NCBI GenBank assembly: GCA_040883315.1
Contig: JBFLKU010000027.1
Coordinates: forward strand, 1 to 64,000
Direction: 5' to 3'
From: JAFGUF01 sp040883315
GTDB lineage: Bacteria > Bacillota > Clostridia > Christensenellales > UMGS416
Length of the DNA: 64,000 bases
Within the stretch, counting starts at the first letter, position 1. Every line of letters begins with the position of its first letter. Below the pieces are notes generated by a model that did not search any database, had not been told where the DNA came from, and saw only the letters and a program-made list of their open reading frames with translations. The position numbers and the translations under genes are program-made. This document shows, one piece after another, positions 33,925 through 41,398 of this stretch.

Positions 33925-34944
33925 ATGGATTATGTAAAAGGACTTAAAAAAGGCATTAATTTGGGTGGCTGGCTTTCTCAATGTGTTCATACGGAAGCAC
34001 ATTATGACAGCTTCATCTTAGAAGACGATATTGAAAAGATAAGCGGCTGGGGGCTGGACCATGTCAGAGTGCCTATGGATACAGAGGTAATAGAAACGGA
34101 AGCAGGAGAAATACTGGAAGATAGATTTAAGTATATCGATTCATGTGTTAGCTGGTGCAAAAAGTACGGAATGAGAATGATACTGGATATTCATAAAACA
34201 GCTGGATATACATTTAATAATGCCTATGGCGAAGAGAATAGCCTTTTTAATGATATGGAGCTTCAGAACAGATTTATCAACATTTGGAGCATATTGGCAC
34301 AAAGATACGGCAAAGAAGAAATGATAGTATTTGAACTTTTGAACGAAGTAGTAGAAAGCGAAAACAGTGAACCGTGGAATGATTTGGCGAGTCGAGCAAT
34401 AAAGGTCATTCGCAAATACGCGCCTAAAACGCAAATTATTATTGGCGGCATAGAGTGGAACAGCGTAAGAGCAGTTGCGCTTTTGAGCGAGCCTTATGAT
34501 GAAAATATCATTTATACTTTTCATTTTTACGAGCCGTTTGTGTTTACACATCAAAATGCAAGTTGGGTTCCAGAAACAAAGAATGTGATTATGGAATATC
34601 CGGCTGATGTGCAAGAATATAGAAAAGCAGCGGACATCATTGGAGAAAAGGGAGCTTTCATTTTTAAAACAGACATAAAAGAAATTGGCGTTCAGATGCT
34701 GGAGCAGCTGATAGAGGAAGCTATCGTCATTGCTGAAAAAAGAGGTGTGGCGCTTTACTGCGGCGAATATGGCGTTATTGACCAGGCTCCAGTGGAAAGC
34801 ACTCTTAAATGGTATCAAGATATGCATGAAGTTTTTGAAAGAAATCACATTGGAAGAGCAGCGTGGTCATATAAAGAAATGGATTTTGGTATCGATGGAA
34901 AGCATTACGAAAAAATTAGAGATGGTATTTTAGCTTCGCTATGA
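33925..34944 (+). CDS. GH5-family glycoside hydrolase, cytosolic
   Basis: A 339-residue TIM-barrel glycosidase. The start KGINLGGWLS is typical of GH5. The acid/base is Glu141 in ELLNEVV, the nucleophile is Glu281 in CGEYG, and a HFYEPF stretch gives the conserved His and Tyr. There is no signal peptide, so it acts inside the cell on imported oligosaccharides or small glycosides. Its divergent AraC-type neighbour probably controls it. Linkage specificity cannot be told from the sequence. Confidence 0.88.
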   Translation: MDYVKGLKKGINLGGWLSQCVHTEAHYDSFILEDDIEKISGWGLDHVRVPMDTEVIETEAGEILEDRFKYIDSCVSWCKKYGMRMILDIHKTAGYTFNNAYGEENSLFNDMELQNRFINIWSILAQRYGKEEMIVFELLNEVVESENSEPWNDLASRAIKVIRKYAPKTQIIIGGIEWNSVRAVALLSEPYDENIIYTFHFYEPFVFTHQNASWVPETKNVIMEYPADVQEYRKAADIIGEKGAFIFKTDIKEIGVQMLEQLIEEAIVIAEKRGVALYCGEYGVIDQAPVESTLKWYQDMHEVFERNHIGRAAWSYKEMDFGIDGKHYEKIRDGILASL

Positions 34945-35055
34945 TAATGACTATTCCTTTTAGATTTCTGCTATCATCAGTTTTTCCCTGATGTGCCAAC
35001 TATGGACGAGTCGATAAACTTGACTGATTATATAATATTCATCTAACTGATATAT

Positions 35056-35110
35056 TTATAGAGCTGCTCAAAGTGTAGCATAAAATACTTCACTTTGAGC
35101 AGCTCTATAA
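35056..35110. terminator. 20-bp perfect inverted repeat, probable bidirectional terminator
   Basis: Twenty bases at 35056-35075 (TTATAGAGCTGCTCAAAGTG) pair exactly with 35091-35110 across a 15-base loop. It lies 111 bases after the GH5 stop and just beyond the end of the convergent hydrolase remnant. The flanks are AT-rich but have no long T run, so it could also be a transcript-stabilising hairpin or part of a small repeat element. Confidence 0.6.
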
Positions 35111-35149
35111 ACATTACGGTTGAACTGAAGTACAGAATTTTAATAATAA

Positions 35150-35457
35150 CTATCGATTGAAGCAAATTTTCTCGCCTTGTTGAAAAAGCACATGATTATT
35201 TTGTGAAGCCAATTTTGCTAAACTTGCAGTAATATCATTTTTTAAGTGATAGTCAAAGAATGGTTTGGCATATAAATCTGTACTCTTTATAGGGCTTTTC
35301 CACTATTAAAAAGAATGCTTGCTAAGGGCAGGTCGGTAAAGCTGTAGTGATTATAATTCTTTATCTGAATATAATAAAGGTTATCTCCACTTTTTTCCTG
35401 CAAAGACTCCAAATTATTAATAACTGTTAATACAAAATCTTTCAAAGGGTGTTTCTT
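35150..35457 (-). pseudogene. frameshifted C-terminal remnant of an alpha/beta hydrolase
   Basis: On the minus strand, a frame from 35457 encodes about 55 residues with coding character (KHPLKDFVLTVINNLESL, then NHYSFTDLPLASILF). It breaks at a stop near 35290. A second frame then continues smoothly to a TAG at 35150 (PIKSTDLYAKPFFDYHLK and onwards). The HYSFTDLP stretch looks like the catalytic-His motif near the C terminus of PAF-acetylhydrolase or dienelactone-type hydrolases. I see no N-terminal half in the next 60 bases. It explains most of the 570-base gap between the GH5 and membrane-protein genes. Confidence 0.6.
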
Positions 35458-35514
35458 TTAAGACTTAAACTTTAAATAATTTAGTGTTTTTTCTGCGATG
35501 CACATGCATCAAAT

Positions 35515-36105
35515 CTATTTAAAAGTAAAAACTTTCTTTAGATAGCTGGAGAATTTAATAGGTCTTGGCTCATCCATTATCCAGTGCCGTGCTGCCTCAT
35601 CAATCCATATAGCCAAAATGGCAACTATCAGAAATACCGGGAAATATGCAAGCGTAATTTGCCCTCTTATTGCAAAAGGCCATGTGCCATAATCCCATAT
35701 TCCGAGATTGAAATGATTGTTTAGAATGCTGCCGGAGATAAATTCCAGAGGCCATACAACAAAAATAACACCAAATGAAGCTTTTGCAATGATTGGCCAT
35801 TTATCCGTCCACCATGCCTTTGCTATTGCAGCGATACCAATGCCGCATAGTCCGCCTACCAGCACCATCCACATGCTTGACCATCCTGTCAGGCTGGCAA
35901 AGCTTTGTGTCATGTTTATGTTGTGGTAGGTGTTGTGGATCGTGAAGCTGCCTGTTGCTACCTGCATGCTTTTATCTGTAAACAGGGCATTGGGCAGGCT
36001 GCTGGTAACCCAGCGGTCTATACACTCCATAAAGAAATAGATGATGCCCAAAATTAGTGCGACCATGCTATTTTTTTGTACCGATTTTAGTGTTTTCACT
36101 TTCAT
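35515..36105 (-). CDS. small polytopic membrane protein (possible CmpB-type family)
   Basis: A 196-residue protein with five or so membrane segments and a Lys-rich C terminus. The pattern W-P-L-E-F-ISGSILN followed by LGIWDYGTWPFAIRGQI resembles the putative ABC-permease type IV (PF06541) family of uncertain role. Its start overlaps the stop of the long aldehyde oxidoreductase as ATGA, so the two are translationally coupled and probably work together, for example as a membrane anchor or partner. Confidence 0.6.
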   Translation of the reverse strand: MKVKTLKSVQKNSMVALILGIIYFFMECIDRWVTSSLPNALFTDKSMQVATGSFTIHNTYHNINMTQSFASLTGWSSMWMVLVGGLCGIGIAAIAKAWWTDKWPIIAKASFGVIFVVWPLEFISGSILNNHFNLGIWDYGTWPFAIRGQITLAYFPVFLIVAILAIWIDEAARHWIMDEPRPIKFSSYLKKVFTFK

Positions 36106-38450
36106 TGATATAGCTCCATTCTTTCAAATTCTTTTTCAACTCCGAATAGCTGAAGCCCATCAAGTGTTTCTTTTTTTGGAATAGCTGTTATAGGGTCATA
36201 TCCCATTGCACTGTAGTATAGCTTCTTGGAATCATGCAGTGGTGGGGTTAGTCCTGTATTTGGTCCGTATGTTAGAGGAGTTTTTACCTTTTTGGGCAGG
36301 TTTAGGCTTATCTTTTGTGTTAATTCCTGTATTATCTCTTCCTTAGGACATTTTTGCTGCGCTAAGTCAGCATATATCTCTATTATATTAAAGGAATGCC
36401 TCAGAGTCTTGGTTCTGCGTCCTGCTTCCAGCAGCTCCTCGAATCCATTTATATGCCATCCAGTAGCGGAGTTGATGAAGTCTAGCAAATCATATTCAAC
36501 ATCAAAGAAAGCATCCGCACACAGCCCCAAACCATTGGCAACATCCATAAAACAGCTCTGATCCCGTAAATCCGAGCCTGTAAAGTATCCTGCCTGCTTA
36601 AATATGCTAAGCATCTGTGCTTCCTGCTCAGCGGTAGGGGAATCTCGCAGAACATATTGCAAACCGTCTTCTTGATAGATTTTTCTGAATAGTCGTGCAT
36701 CTTTAAGAGTCATTTCCAAAAGGATTGAATGGTCGAAGTCTGCTTTCACCAATGTTTTTGGCAGTTCATCGTATTCACGTATCGGTGCATTATTGAAAAA
36801 TGTTGCCATGGCATGCAGGCGAGTTTTCTTTTTTATTGATTTTTTCAGCTTAAATACTTTGTTGCCGTTCTTTTCACGCAGATAATCCGGTATTCCCAGC
36901 GTACTGGTGTGGCGTCCTGGCGTTGGCTCGGTCAGGTATCCTACACCAAGGGGCAGACCTGCCATAGTCTGGCGCGGGTCATGCATTGGAAGCTCCTGCT
37001 TTCCTACATGAACAGCGTTTTCTTTCGGATTCCAATCAATGCCTTCTTTTGGCTCTAGGTCTTTGGCTGCCTCTGCCACACCATTGTGTAGCCTACTACC
37101 AAACCCTTCATTGTTTATAATCTCATAAACCAATTTCAAGGCGGCATCACCATCTCCCCATTTCAGCACGCCACCGATTTCTTCCTCTGTAAAGTATCCG
37201 CTGTTATATCCGTCAAAAGCCCATGATACTACGGATGCACAGCTGATAGTGTCCAGCCCGCTGCGATTTAACAATTCATTAATCTTAAAAATTAGTGCAA
37301 CGTCATCTTGCAATATCAAAGATCCGAACCCGCACAATGTTTCATATTCAACACGATGGATAGCTTTAGAATCAACAGAAGGAACAATGCATTCTGCTCC
37401 GCATACCATTGGGCAGTCATAGCATCCGTATTTTTTCACTTCGTAGATACTAAGGCTGTCTTTGGATATTTTGCTTGCTTTATCAGCAGGAAAATCAACT
37501 ACTCCAGCTCCTCCCCAGGCCTTTACCGGAGAGTCACCATTTGTTGCGGCGTATGCAGTTATCCCTGCTGTGCCCCAATGCTTCATCTCGTATCTATCCA
37601 TTTCAGCAGGCTGAATTTTAGACATGAGCCCAGATGAATTAAGCCAGCGAAGAAGCCAAGCGAACATGGGTTTATTAAGCATCCAGCCTATCATTCTGTC
37701 GGTGAAAACTTGATTAAATTTTTGATAATTTCTGTAGAATCTAAGCCGAAGAACGTCCATGTGCTTTTTATCGGCCATAGGAACTTCGCAGTCGCCGCCT
37801 ATACACAGTGCTTTAAGGTTTTTGCTGCCCATCACTGTGCCCATTCCGCATCTGCCGGCTAGGCGACCTCTGTTTGATACGATGCCAGCCAGACGAGATA
37901 GGGTTTCTCCGCCCTTGCCTATGCAGACCACTCTTTTGTTTTTGCCATGTTTTTCAAGAAGGTATTCTTCTGTTTCATAGCTGTCTTTTTTGCCCCATAG
38001 CTTGTCGGCATCCAAGAGCTCTACCTTTTTATCCCTCATCTTGGAGTCAAATGCATCAATATGCAGATATACAGGCTTTGGGCTTTTGCCTAAAAAGAAT
38101 ATACCGTCATATCCACTTTGCTTTATTCTGGGGGAGAAGTCCCCGCCACAGTTGGAATCCCCCCACATGCCGGTTAAGGGGCTTTTTGCTACGGCCATCC
38201 ATCGCCCGGAAAAAGGAGCACCTGTTCCAGTCAGCAAGCCGCTCATTATTCCTAGCACGTTTTCAGGACCAAGAGGGTCTATTGGCTCGTTTATGCCTCT
38301 TTCTCTGCGTTCAAGAATATAGTCCATTATAAATCTGGCGCCTAGTCCATAGCCGCTTAAATAATCTTTATATATTCTTTCGTCGATTTCTACATCTTTT
38401 GTTGTTTGGTTTGTAAGATCTACAACTAGTACTTTTCCTAAATACGACAT
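36102..38450 (-). CDS. long aldehyde:ferredoxin oxidoreductase-family tungstoenzyme
   Basis: About 782 residues, much longer than the usual 600-640. The N-terminal pterin domain (SGYGLGARF, then FSGRWMAVAKSPLTGMWGDSNCGG) and the cluster ligands C-x2-C-x3-C (GCYDCPMVCGAEC) are clear. The extra length lies in the C-terminal half, with cysteines near DQSCFMD and LGLCAD. The family oxidises aldehydes or reduces acids with ferredoxin, but distant members do other chemistry, including aromatic ring reduction. ATG 38450 has AGAGGC upstream and starts MSYLGKVLVVDLTN as is usual; longer frames are unlikely. It is followed by a coupled membrane protein. Confidence 0.88.
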   Translation of the reverse strand: MSYLGKVLVVDLTNQTTKDVEIDERIYKDYLSGYGLGARFIMDYILERRERGINEPIDPLGPENVLGIMSGLLTGTGAPFSGRWMAVAKSPLTGMWGDSNCGGDFSPRIKQSGYDGIFFLGKSPKPVYLHIDAFDSKMRDKKVELLDADKLWGKKDSYETEEYLLEKHGKNKRVVCIGKGGETLSRLAGIVSNRGRLAGRCGMGTVMGSKNLKALCIGGDCEVPMADKKHMDVLRLRFYRNYQKFNQVFTDRMIGWMLNKPMFAWLLRWLNSSGLMSKIQPAEMDRYEMKHWGTAGITAYAATNGDSPVKAWGGAGVVDFPADKASKISKDSLSIYEVKKYGCYDCPMVCGAECIVPSVDSKAIHRVEYETLCGFGSLILQDDVALIFKINELLNRSGLDTISCASVVSWAFDGYNSGYFTEEEIGGVLKWGDGDAALKLVYEIINNEGFGSRLHNGVAEAAKDLEPKEGIDWNPKENAVHVGKQELPMHDPRQTMAGLPLGVGYLTEPTPGRHTSTLGIPDYLREKNGNKVFKLKKSIKKKTRLHAMATFFNNAPIREYDELPKTLVKADFDHSILLEMTLKDARLFRKIYQEDGLQYVLRDSPTAEQEAQMLSIFKQAGYFTGSDLRDQSCFMDVANGLGLCADAFFDVEYDLLDFINSATGWHINGFEELLEAGRRTKTLRHSFNIIEIYADLAQQKCPKEEIIQELTQKISLNLPKKVKTPLTYGPNTGLTPPLHDSKKLYYSAMGYDPITAIPKKETLDGLQLFGVEKEFERMELYQ

Positions 38451-38612
38451 ATAATCTGCCTCTTTCTTTATCTGTTTTGTTATCTGTATCTGGTGCAAAA
38501 GTTGATATTGTACGTTGTGAAAAATGTTGAATAGTTTCATTGATTAGTTGCAAATAATCATTTTTCTAGTGCAAATGTACTACGCCTAAATAAATAATTA
38601 CTTTTATGCTAT

Positions 38613-38642
38613 ATTATAGCATTACAGAGAGTATGTGGTCAA
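38613..38642 (-). promoter_or_regulatory. promoter of the long aldehyde oxidoreductase operon
   Basis: On the minus strand TTGACC (38642-38637) and TATAAT (38618-38613) are separated by 18 bases, 163 bases before the ATG. The -10 region also forms a small palindrome GCTATAATATAGC. The long leader from here to 38450 shows no structure that I can name. Confidence 0.7.
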
Positions 38643-38719
38643 CATATTGTGCAAGTAGAATGGATTGTCTTCTGATGGATAAATTTGAGCAATTTTTAAT
38701 ATTGCTGGTAACAAAAAGC

Positions 38720-38748
38720 TTGCAATTATGCTTTTGTTGCAGTATTAT
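38720..38748 (+). promoter_or_regulatory. promoter of the SulP transporter gene
   Basis: TTGCAA (38720-38725) and TATTAT (38743-38748) are separated by 17 bases. Transcription would start near 38755, almost on the first ATG of the frame. This supports initiation at the downstream TTG (38802), which has AGAGG before it. Confidence 0.6.
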
Positions 38749-38801
38749 CTCTGATGGTGTTTAATATTAACATTTGTATTAAACAGAAAGAGGCAGTTGT
38801 T

Positions 38802-40490
38802 TTGAAGAACTTTTATCCTAAAATTCTTACTACATTAAAAGGATATACCAAAGCACAATTTTTTAAGGATTTAAATGCTGGAGTTATTGTAGCCATCATA
38901 GCCTTACCATTATCTATTGCACTGGCCATTTCATCTGGTGTGTCTCCGGAACAAGGACTCCACACTGCAATTATTGCTGGATTTTTGATTTCCCTGTTAG
39001 GTGGGAGCAGAGTGCAGATAGGCGGCCCTACGGGGGCGTTTATGGTAGTAGTATTTGACGTTATACATGAATTCGGAATAACGGGATTAATTATATCTAC
39101 AATTATGGCAGGAATAATAATGATACTCTTTGGAGTATTAAAGCTTGGTAATATGATCAAATTTATTCCTGTTCCAATTACTACAGGGTTCACAACTGGT
39201 ATAGCACTCATTATTTTTTCATCACAAATAAAGGACTTTTTTGGGCTGAATACACCAGAGCTGCCGTCAGAGTTTTTGGAAAAGTGGCATGTGTATTTTC
39301 AGTCTATCAATACATTTGATATAACAACTGTAGCCATTGGCATAGTATCGCTGTTAATTATTATTTTATGGCCCAGAATAAACAGGACTATTCCGGGTGC
39401 ATTTATTGCATTAATTGTGTCTTCACTTGCAGTTAAGATATTTCATCTAGATGTTGCAACCATTGGCAGCAAGTTTGGTGAGCTATCCACAGCATTGCCA
39501 AAACTGCAGATTCCTAGCTTTTCATTTGTAACAATAAAATCTTTAATAAACCCTGCAATCACTATAGCACTGCTAGGATCTATTGAATCTTTGCTGTCAG
39601 CTGTTGTAGCAGACGGAATGATTGGCGGAAAGCATAGGTCAAATACTGAGCTTATTGCGCAGGGAATTGCGAACATATTCTCTGCACTATTTGGAGGAAT
39701 ACCTGCAACTGGTGCTATAGCACGTACTGCTGCAAACGTTAAAAATGGCGGGCGTACGCCTATAGCTGGCATAGTTCATGCACTTACATTGCTGCTGATT
39801 ATGGTGCTTTTTATGCCTTTGGCAAGCATGATTCCGTTGTCCGCATTGGCTGCCATTTTGATAGTGGTTGCATACAATATGAGTGAATGGAGAAAGTTTT
39901 TAAGCTTATTTAAGTCTCCCAAAGGGGATATGATAGTTCTGCTAATCACTTTTTCTTTCACGGTGCTTATAGACCTTGTAATTGCAATAGAAATAGGGGT
40001 GATACTAGCTGCATTTATATTTATGAAGCGTATGGCAGACAGCACTGTTTTAAATAAAATCGTTTTGGACAATGCTGAAGAGCATCCCAATGAGATATTC
40101 GACTTTATTTCTTCTACTGAGGAGCTGAAGAAGATAGAATCAATGAAGGGCGTGCAAGTATATGAGATAAATGGACCATTTTTCTTTGGTGCTGCGGAAA
40201 CTTTCATAAACACATTTCAGACTCTTGACCCTAAAACATTTGCAATAGTATTGAGAATGCGTCATGTGCCTATGATTGATGCCACTGCAATACATGCACT
40301 GGTGCATTTTGTGAAGCGATGCAAAAAGCACAGAATACATCTGCTGATTACGGGGCTGAAGGAAGAGCCTAGAAGCAAACTGAAACTATCCGGTACTGAA
40401 GAATTGGTAGGTGAAGATAATTTCTTTGAATCTATTAACGAAGCAATGATATTTTTGGAAAAACTAAAAAGCGAAAAAAGCAGAGAATAA
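38802..40490 (+). CDS. SulP-family inorganic anion transporter with STAS domain
   Basis: About 562 residues: 10 to 14 membrane segments (from about residue 25 to 415) and a C-terminal STAS domain (about 430-555). The SulP signature region is seen in GLHTAIIAGFLISLLGGSRVQIGGPTGAF (given in parts) and in GGIPATGAIARTAANVKNGGRTP. It moves sulfate, bicarbonate or another anion across the membrane. The TTG start is chosen from the promoter and ribosome site positions. It is divergent from the tungstoenzyme operon. Oxyanion uptake such as tungstate or molybdate is imaginable but not shown. Confidence 0.88.
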   Translation: MKNFYPKILTTLKGYTKAQFFKDLNAGVIVAIIALPLSIALAISSGVSPEQGLHTAIIAGFLISLLGGSRVQIGGPTGAFMVVVFDVIHEFGITGLIISTIMAGIIMILFGVLKLGNMIKFIPVPITTGFTTGIALIIFSSQIKDFFGLNTPELPSEFLEKWHVYFQSINTFDITTVAIGIVSLLIIILWPRINRTIPGAFIALIVSSLAVKIFHLDVATIGSKFGELSTALPKLQIPSFSFVTIKSLINPAITIALLGSIESLLSAVVADGMIGGKHRSNTELIAQGIANIFSALFGGIPATGAIARTAANVKNGGRTPIAGIVHALTLLLIMVLFMPLASMIPLSALAAILIVVAYNMSEWRKFLSLFKSPKGDMIVLLITFSFTVLIDLVIAIEIGVILAAFIFMKRMADSTVLNKIVLDNAEEHPNEIFDFISSTEELKKIESMKGVQVYEINGPFFFGAAETFINTFQTLDPKTFAIVLRMRHVPMIDATAIHALVHFVKRCKKHRIHLLITGLKEEPRSKLKLSGTEELVGEDNFFESINEAMIFLEKLKSEKSRE

Positions 40491-40511
40491 AGATTAAAAT
40501 TAAAATCAATT

Positions 40512-40536
40512 AAAGACCTTCGGGTCTTTTTCTTTT
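40512..40536 (+). terminator. rho-independent terminator after the SulP gene
   Basis: AAAGACC (40512-40518), loop TTCG, GGTCTTT (40523-40529) and a T-rich tail. A UUCG tetraloop makes the hairpin very stable. Confidence 0.9.
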
Positions 40537-40553
40537 GCCAAAATTAAAAATCC

Positions 40554-40610
40554 ACTTAATAAACAGTTAATAAATAGTTAAGGACTTTTAATCAGCTAGT
40601 CTGATATTAT
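40554..40610 (+). promoter_or_regulatory. 11-bp tandem repeats and -10 box upstream of the ABC/two-component operon
   Basis: ACTTAATAAAC (40554), AGTTAATAAAT (40565) and AGTTAAGGACT (40576) are three consecutive 11-base units; a weaker fourth starts at 40587. They end where a -35 box should be, and a TATTAT -10 lies at 40605-40610 with no good -35. This is the classic layout for activation by an OmpR-family regulator, and one is encoded in the operon (43744-44436). Confidence 0.6.
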
Positions 40611-40638
40611 AAGGCTATAGATTTGGAGGAATATAGTT

Positions 40639-41397
40639 ATGAGCGAAATAATACTAGAAGGCAGAGGTCTGTGCAAGACATTTACAAATGGTCAGGTATC
40701 AACCCATGTTATAAGAAATCTGGACATCGAGATAAAAAAGGGCGACTTTACTGTGATTATGGGAGCATCGGGTGCGGGCAAATCCACACTGCTATATATG
40801 CTAAGCGGTATAGACTCTGTGACATCTGGTGAAATAGAACTAGGCAAAGATAGAATTGACAAGCTGAATGAAAAACAAATGGCTAACATACGAAGAAACG
40901 ATATTGGCTTTGTTTTTCAAGAGCCGAATTTGCTAGACGACTTCACTGTGTTTGAAAACATTGCCATGTCTGGATATTTAGCCAGCAAGGATACAAAAGC
41001 CGTGGATGAAAGATGCAAGAGCCTGCTGGAGGATGTGGGGATATTGGAGCACGGAGACAAATACCCATCTCAGCTATCCGGCGGACAAAAACAGCGTGCA
41101 GCAATAGTCAGAAGCCTGATAAACAACCCGACAATACTTTTTGCAGATGAGCCTACAGGAGCACTGAATGCGACAATGAGCGAGATGGTGCTGGATTTGC
41201 TTACAAAAGTGCATCAGAAAAAACAATCAATTTTGATGGTAACGCACGATATCAAGGCTGCATCACGTGCAAGCAGGCTATTGTATATAAAGGACGGAAA
41301 AATCGATGGTGAGCTAATGCTGGATAGATTTGAGACGGATAGAGTGGAAGACAGAGAAAAGCAAGTTTTCGATTTTATTATGAGCAAGGGGTGGTAG
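40639..41397 (+). CDS. ABC transporter ATPase (MacB/LolD-like, FtsX-type exporter)
   Basis: A 252-residue ATPase. Walker A is GASGAGKST, the Q loop is FQEPNLLDD, the signature is LSGGQKQR and Walker B is LFADEPTGAL. These features match the ATPases that partner FtsX-type permeases. Such systems export or sense peptides, lipids or antibiotics. The permease gene begins two bases later, and the regulators follow. Confidence 0.92.
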   Translation: MSEIILEGRGLCKTFTNGQVSTHVIRNLDIEIKKGDFTVIMGASGAGKSTLLYMLSGIDSVTSGEIELGKDRIDKLNEKQMANIRRNDIGFVFQEPNLLDDFTVFENIAMSGYLASKDTKAVDERCKSLLEDVGILEHGDKYPSQLSGGQKQRAAIVRSLINNPTILFADEPTGALNATMSEMVLDLLTKVHQKKQSILMVTHDIKAASRASRLLYIKDGKIDGELMLDRFETDRVEDREKQVFDFIMSKGW

Positions 41398-41398
41398 A

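Noticed and set aside
35056..35110. Terminal inverted repeats of an insertion sequence
   Set aside because: The two arms are only 15 bases apart with no transposase or target duplication nearby, so a hairpin is the simpler reading.
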